The notes under the pieces are model-generated. The model saw nothing but the letters and a program-made list of their open reading frames with translations, did no database searches and was not told where the DNA came from. 64,000 nt of DNA from Lepas anatifera (Eukaryota > Arthropoda > Thecostraca > Lepadidae): assembly GCA_034440635.1 (NCBI GenBank), contig JAOTON010000319.1, positions 62,001 to 126,000 of the forward strand. The letters are read 5' to 3'. Of this stretch, positions 58,284-64,000 are shown piece by piece. Position 1 is the stretch's first letter. Each line of letters opens with the position of its first letter. Both the position numbers and the translations under genes were made by a program.

Positions 58284-59707
58284 TCGCCATGCCGACCGTG
58301 AAACCACGCACAGAAGGTACCGCCGGCGCCGACGCGGCCGACCCAATCGCCAGAACCCACGGCTCACAAGGACCGCACGCGCCCGAGGCGGGCTCACGTA
58401 ATGTCGCCGACGCGCGCGGGTAGCACGTCATTTAACTTGCACTTGATTAGGCCAATCAGTCTAGGAGAAATGGAGACTCACGTTCTCGCGGTTATGGGTT
58501 TTATGAAGTAGGACGGAGTTGTCAAGAGGAATACAATAGGACCAGCTGTTCCCGTCTTATTAAGTTCTTGCCGTACGCCCAACTACATTCGAAATCAGCT
58601 TTACTGACGCCACGATTCACCATTATACTAACAACATTAGTTGGATGTGCTGTCATATAAAAAACTGTACCTCTCAATCAACAGTGATATAACTCGGTGT
58701 CTGCCCGCACCATGCACCCTCTCCTCGATCAACGTTCCTTCCTTTTAACTTCTATTCGATGCCTTTCCTGAACGAAGTTTTGGCTATTTCACTTCATGGG
58801 CGCAAAATTACCATCGAAGTCAACGCGCCCTAAAATAACAATGATGGCGATGGCTATTCCGCCCCTCCGACAATGTTTTTGGTCGAGTCAGATAGGAAGC
58901 ATCAATTCAGGCGACGAGGACATGTCGCATCCTCCGATGACCAGCGAGTGCGACGAGGATGACCGCACTAGTGAACACCATCAGCAACCACTCTAGGACA
59001 CGCGGACCTCTCACGATCGGGTGAAGGACCAGAAATGGCCCTCGTCATCACTACCGGCACTTTGATCACAGCTCGCGGTAACAAAGATGAGGCTGGGAAT
59101 CCTAGGAGGCTGGATCATGACAGCACATGATTTCCGAATCGAATGAAACTGATATATGTGAGTATCTCAAACAAAAGAGGCGTAATGAACGGTAATTTAG
59201 AACGAAAAATGCGTAATTAATCCATATTTTTCTGTCCTCAAAATGTGCAGTTGCTGCCACATAAAGTTCCAGCTTTCGGTACACCTAGAGAGACGCCTGA
59301 TTAAGGGAAAAAGGCAAAAGGATCAAGTGTTGCCTACTCTCGAAGCGTGACTGCATCAGCTTCTGAGAAACCAAATCCCAACGATTACGAGCAAAGCGGA
59401 TTCAAATCGTTGAAATTTATTCACCCCTTAAACAGTATATGAGACACACTATTCAGGTCAAACGACTACCAACTGTATACATGCAAGCAGACAATGTTGC
59501 ATTGAGTCCGGGCACATGCAACCAAGTGCCAGTCATATTGTGCCGTCAGTGAACCAATGAAGCATAACTGGTCCACACGGCAGATGTTAGTGAAGCGTAG
59601 CTGGCCCACACAACAGAGCAGGGGCTTCAGTCTTTCAAGCTGGATGTGGCCGGCCAGACCATATGCTGGTGCTGTGTGTAAAATTAATTTTCAACGTGAA
59701 AAACACT
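58284..59707. other. No recognised gene
   Basis: GC-rich to about 58440 then AT-rich. Short frames only. Confidence 0.35.
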
Positions 59708-59715
59708 TCTGAAGG

Positions 59716-59877
59716 CACTGGCGGCGGAACTGGGAGGAGGGGCACCGGGGCACGGTGTCCCCCTTAAATCAAAAGCTTCAACACTAACCCTAAGGCATTG
59801 GCTGAAAAGAAATGGCTTGAAAAGCCCATGGTGCCCCCCCATCCACCCCGTTAAATTCGGACGTTCCGCCGTCACCG
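59716..59877 (+). mobile_element. hAT-like MITE (162 bp), 8-bp duplication tctgaagg
   Basis: Left CACTGGCGGCGGAACTG, right ACGTTCCGCCGTCACCG (inverted with four mismatches). Exact 8-bp duplications tctgaagg at 59708-59715 and 59878-59885. Confidence 0.85.
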
Positions 59878-60955
59878 TCTGAAGGACCGGCTGAACCACA
59901 TAAAAAGCCTCCCAATCAGGCACAAAATTCAAAATTGATTTATCTTAGAACAATGCATGGCAGATAACGCTGCACTGCACTATATCACATACAAAACTGC
60001 GCCGGATGGGATGATCTTGTGATTAAAGCAGGCGTGCTGAACTCCGGTCACCCCGGACGCACTGAGAATCAACGGGACCTCATTTACTTATTTCTATATC
60101 GATTAAACTTTATATTAAAAAACGGGGATGACTGGCATGGCTACTCCCTTCCTGTTTTTACTTCATTGCTTTAACTGTTCAACGTAGAATGCCTACACTG
60201 GTTGCGAGCACCGCCATAAGTAAGCAGACGTTTTACCTCGACGGCGGCAGTTCGTTTCCACTATGCCAATAGGGCTCTATGAATCATAATACAAACACAG
60301 CGCTGCAGGCAAGACAAAGAAAGAACTTGAAACTGGATTTAGCACCAAAAATAACAGCCTAAATTGAATACACTGCAATCCAAGAAGATCGCCAGGTCGG
60401 AGAGCATTCTCATTCGTCCAGAGTTATTGTCGGCTTTCATGCTATGCCGACTTCAACTCCAAGCTTCGTTTTCCTCATTTATAGCAGACAAGTCCCAAGT
60501 TCTTAGGGTAGACCGGGGCAAGACGCCCCAGATAATGCTTCATCGCCCATATTTTTCGTTCTGGTTGGCAGATTTTGTAAATTCTGCGTCAATACATACT
60601 TTAGAAATTTTTCTTTCGAAAAATGTGCAGAACTCTTACCCCTGTTGCAAATTTAACATGTCATCGGACTTTTAGAAAAAGTCTGCAAAGGGGCGTCTTG
60701 CCCCACACCCGGGGCAAAACGCCCCTGGAGGCGGGGCAGTGGCCTCTCCGGGGCGTTTTGCCCCAGGAATGATGTTCCACTAACGTATTTAGTCTTTTAT
60801 GCCACGTATGTCACGCGGAATGCCCTTCGAGGTTATTACAACACAAAAAGTCATTTCACTTCATTTCCAAGCTTCCATTTGTACTGAAAAAGGAGTGAGG
60901 CTAGGAACATTCTGAGCACATATAGACACCTGCTTACTTGAGCCCAGTTTAGGTC

Positions 60956-61288
60956 TCAAGAAGAACGACAGAAATCGCAAATGTAGACCTCCTGATGCTT
61001 ATTGGCATCAGTGCAGGGAACACAAGCCCAGAGTGAGCACGCCCCACACTGTAGCCACTCCTCACAAGAGAGGTCAAAACGCATGGAGCATATCAGACAC
61101 CTTGTTACATCGTCAGAGGTAGAGGCAGCCGCTTGTTTCTTCGGATTCTTCTTCACTCTATTTTTCTGACTTGAATGAGCCGCCAACATCTTTTTCTTGA
61201 AGGGTGAGGATGTCAAAACGGTCGACTTCTCTGTTTTGGTCGTGCGCTTTCTCTTGGCTGCCTTTGGTATCGGAGAAAGCTTTTTCAC
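60956..61288 (-). pseudogene. C-terminal zinc finger (PHD/FYVE-like) of the pogo-type transposase
   Basis: A basic linker (KKLSPIPKAAKRKRTT) leads to CLICSMRFDLSCEEWLQCGA, then CSLWACVPC and ICDFC: paired cysteines with WLQC, as in C-terminal zinc fingers of many pogo-like transposases. The frame continues upstream into KTTTDQLAATDALVKKL, so it is the natural extension of the transposase and is cut off only by one apparent base loss near 61414 (ggg run). Confidence 0.75.
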
Positions 61289-62664
61289 TAAAGCGTCTGT
61301 AGCAGCAAGCTGGTCGGTGGTTGTCTTGCTGGAGGCTCCTCCGCGAGCATCTGCACCATCAGCCGCGCTGTTTCCTTTGTGGCCATCTGCACCGTCAGCC
61401 GCGCTGGCTCCTCCCGGGTCCCAACACCATCAGCCGCGCTGACTCCTCCTTGGGTGCCGACACCGTCAGCCGCGCTGACTCCTCCTTGGGTGCCGACACC
61501 GTCAGCCGGGCTGGCTCCTCCGCGAGTACCTGCATCGTCAGCCACGCTGGATCCCCCAAGGGTGAGTGCATCGTCAGCCGCGTTCGCTCCCCCAAGGGTG
61601 CCTGCATCGTCATCTGCACTGGATTCCCCATGGGTGTCTGTACTGTTAGCTGCGCTGGTAGCCCCAAGGGTGCCTGCCCCGTCAGCCGCGCGAGGACGTC
61701 CGCTAGCGTCGACTGGGTCACCCACATTCTCGTTTGGAGCTGGCTCATCCGTCAGAAAAGATGGCGCGAAGTCCTCGTCAGAGAAGATATGATCATCCAG
61801 CGGCCACAAGCCTGTGACTTCAAAGCCTCTGATGGCCTTCTCTGGCGTTGCCACCTTGTTGAAGACCTTGCCGATGAGCTCGCCGATGTCGAACATGGTG
61901 ACGCCCTTTCCGCCGCTCGTCCTGAGGTGGTTTTCTACTGCAACGTTGTATGCAGCCTTCAGTGACTTAAATACGGCCCTGTCCAAAGGCTGCATCTTGT
62001 GGGAGGTGTGGGGCTGCAGCGTAAGCATATGGACGTGATGATCCCTTGCAAACAGGACGGCATCCAGAGTCTTGTGGGAATGATGGCCGTCTAGTATCAA
62101 AAGCTGGGGATTGTTGGCGCTGCTCTGGGTCCACCGCTGAAAATGCTTCAGCCACTGTAGGAAGAGTTCTCCGTCTGTCCACCCGCTGCTGCTAACACCA
62201 CCTACAGATCCAGGCGGAGTACCCTTCATCAGCAGGTCCAGCATCCGCTTTCGAGGCCAAATGAACATGGGTGGAATGTAGTGACCTGCTGCGCTGCATG
62301 CAGCTACAACGGTAACAAGCTTACCGCGCTCGGCACTGGTGAGTGCTCCCACAGTGCGCTTACCGCACTTTCCCAGGATCTTTGAAGGAGTTTGGACGGT
62401 GGTGATGCCAGTCTCATCCATGTTCCAGACTTGCCTGCGCTCGAACTGATGTTTCTGGAGCAGGTCTTTGTAGATTTCAAAGAACTGCCTGACGGTTTCT
62501 CTGTTGAAACCGACAGCCCGACTGATGCTGGTCCCCTCTGGCTTTCTAAGACTCAGATCAGGGTTTCGTTTGAGAAACCCTCGAAGCCAGTCTTTCCTGC
62601 GCATCCGTCTTTGAACGGATGTTGAAGTTTCAGTGCTCGCAAGCCCAAACGCCAATCTTCGCAC
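61288..62664 (-). pseudogene. DDE transposase core of a pogo/Tigger element with amplified linker repeats
   Basis: The core of a DDE/RNase H-fold transposase of the pogo (Tigger/jerky) branch. A CENP-B-like HTH end precedes WNMDETGI (first acidic residue, D83). The second is in LILDGHHSHKT (D192) and the third in MQPLDRAVF (D228), 35 residues between D192 and D228. ADGVGTQGGVSA-type 12-residue units, about 325-420, form a tandem linker coded by 36-bp repeats (61419-61690), unusual for the family. The frame ends at 61288 after a likely one-base loss near 61414; upstream it begins at MRRLAFGLAS, whose natural frame extends to FGLTSLDVRRL across a T-run at 62683-62686. Confidence 0.85.
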
Positions 62665-62716
62665 ATCAAGACTTGTTAGACCAAAAGACGACTTTCCATG
62701 TCAAGGATGTGTCCTT

Positions 62717-62947
62717 TCAAAACCTGCTCCACATCGGGAGGGAACACTGTTGCATATCTCCCAAGACGTTGACCCCTGGCAGTTTCACTTTGCCATCACG
62801 ATGGCGCCGAAGCGTTTTGCAGGGTACACCGTACATGCGCGAAACTTCACGCACACCTTTGCCATTTTTCAGACATTCAAGGGATTTTCTAAGCGCGAGC
62901 TCCCCATATTTCTGACGCTGCGATTTCCGCTTGTAACGTCTAACCAT
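62717..62947 (-). pseudogene. N-terminal HTH (pipsqueak/CENP-B-like) of the pogo-type transposase
   Basis: MVRRYKRKSQRQKYGELALR is followed by NGKGVREVSRMYGVPCKTLRRH, a helix-turn-helix of the pipsqueak type that binds transposon ends. The frame is broken near 62749-62752, where an extra A would restore the run into VFPPDVEQVLKGHILDMESRL, a stretch joined to the core after a second T-run loss near 62683. The start is chosen at ATG 62947, which gives the expected length for the HTH region. Confidence 0.8.
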
Positions 62948-63517
62948 CTCTGAAATAAGGGGACCAACATGTAACTTTTGTCCAGTAATACGATGGGAAA
63001 TAGCTGCGGTACGTTCTTATCAGGCTCCTTTATGTCTGGAGGCAACCACTGTTCAAGTTTGGTTAAATGATAAAGTATACCGGGGTAAAACGCCTCGCCA
63101 GTGGGGCAAAACGCCCCACGGGGCGATTGGCCCCGTCTGAAACGGGGCGTTTTACCCCATGGCGAGGCTGCGCACAACATTTCACCTATACCGAAATGCG
63201 TCAAATTTGTCACGAAAACAAATACGGCGCTGAACACGCAAGACATCGGCTTAAAACTTAGATATACTCCTCCAGACATCTAATTGCAAAGTCAGACAAA
63301 GTTTCGTTATTCGTTTGCAGTGCAAATATGGAAAAATGATACCTAGATAATGTTTTTCCTGTATCTTTCCGCAGACGCAACTCGTGTTGTCTTGAAGGCG
63401 TGCCAGAATGTTCATGGTTTGTTTGCTTTGCTGACGCCATGTTTTTATCAAGAACCTTTTAGTTATTAAGAAATTCGGTGGGGCATTTTACCCCGGCGGG
63501 CGTCTTGCCCCGTCCTA

Positions 63518-64000
63518 ATGTTGGGTTGTAACTTTTCCGCACATAAGCATACAACTCTTTCAACGCAGAAAAGTTGACGGGGAACTGGGGCCTTGACCGA
63601 GAGTATCAGAAATATTCCTCGGCGTCGGTCCCGGAGTGAGCAGCCAGTTTCACAGTCCTGTTCACATGGGAGTCGAAAAACGGAGACGGGGAAACGTTCT
63701 TCCAGTTGGAGAATCAGGGGAAAGTCCCCATAAAAATCGTGGGACTCAAGCCAGGGTTTCTCCTGTTCTTTCGCCATTGACGGCAGGTCTACATAAATTT
63801 TCCCAATTTTAGCGCTGGTAAACTGCCTCGGTGGCGTCCTCAGACAGCTAATAATTTCCGGCTTTTCCTCCTGCTCTCCCAAGTCAAATTCAGATCAGAG
63901 TTCGTCCCCTCCAGGGAACACTCCGTGGCGGCGCCTCTGCCTGTTCATCAGGTTAAAAAGTGGGCTTGCCTCTCTCAAAAGTTTCCACGATTCCCGGCAT
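63518..64000 (-). other. Unrecognised open frame at the window edge
   Basis: A 138-codon frame on the minus strand (63466-63882; MGEQEEKPEIISCLRTPPRQ...) is uninterrupted and overlaps the end of the transposon by 50 bases. No family is recognised. It could be a chance frame in the flanking DNA. Confidence 0.25.

Larger units (their letters stand above)
60511..63515 (-). mobile_element. pogo/Tigger-type transposon, about 3.0 kb, with TA duplication
   Basis: Left end GACCGGGGCAAGACGCCC and right end (reverse complement) GGACGGGGCAAGACGCCC match at all but two positions. Flanked by TA at 60509-60510 and 63516-63517, the target site of the Tc1/mariner/pogo group. Additional GGGGCAAAACGCCCC-type palindromes lie inside both ends (60690-60765 and 63080-63160). 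The interior encodes an HTH-DDE-repeat-zinc finger protein on the minus strand (60956-62947). Confidence 0.85.

Noticed and set aside
58019..58423. 134-codon plus-strand and 101-codon minus-strand frames around the peptide candidate
   Set aside because: Both are explained by high GC content and lack stop codons by composition; only the 58071 frame begins with a signal peptide.
61321..61965. 214- and 137-codon plus-strand frames
   Set aside because: They are antisense to the pogo-type linker repeats; the 36-bp periodicity keeps several frames open.

Overview
This window is metazoan nuclear DNA. It has spliced genes with GT/AG junctions, very few long reading frames, and dense small DNA-transposon relics and tRNA-derived SINEs. 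No operons, rRNA genes or CRISPR arrays are present. Dispersed repeats of the type seen here (TTAA, hAT-like, pogo/Tigger, P/THAP) plus a GT92 glycosyltransferase fit an invertebrate, perhaps a crustacean or other aquatic arthropod, but the sequence alone does not settle the taxon.

Layout. 1-11.7 kb: repeat fragments, two minisatellite-like tracts, a (TA)n run and small MITEs (non-autonomous inverted-repeat elements); no convincing gene. 11.7-16.2 kb: a MITE and its 4-kb relative, which carries a THAP zinc finger and a P-transposase-like C-terminal domain. 19.8-22.6 kb: a hAT-like MITE nested in a copy of itself, then a decayed P-element-like transposase. 23.7-24.9 kb: a TTAA-flanked element interrupted by a hAT-like MITE. 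25-37 kb: scattered MITEs, a tRNA-derived SINE inside a minisatellite, otherwise unannotated DNA. 37.6-42.5 kb: three roughly 1-kb TTAA-flanked elements packed with AGGTCA/TGACCT half-sites, with a perfect 56-bp palindrome between two of them. 47.3-49.0 kb: the one clear cellular gene, the main exon of a GT92 glycosyltransferase on the minus strand. 49-60 kb: hAT-like MITEs, SINEs, hairpins and a possible small secreted peptide at 58.1 kb. 60.5-63.5 kb: a nearly complete pogo/Tigger transposon with both termini and TA duplication, encoding an HTH, a DDE domain, a 12-residue repeat linker and a C-terminal zinc finger.

Relations. The autonomous-type sources (P/THAP-like and pogo-like) sit beside many non-autonomous elements. 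Several insertions are supported by exact 8-bp duplications (hAT-like or P-like) or TTAA. Seven apparent frameshifts in the transposase genes each look like loss of one base in a short homopolymer, so assembly error and true decay must be separated before calling them dead. The most unusual feature is the family of TTAA elements that carries nuclear-receptor-type half-sites in multiple palindromic arrangements.
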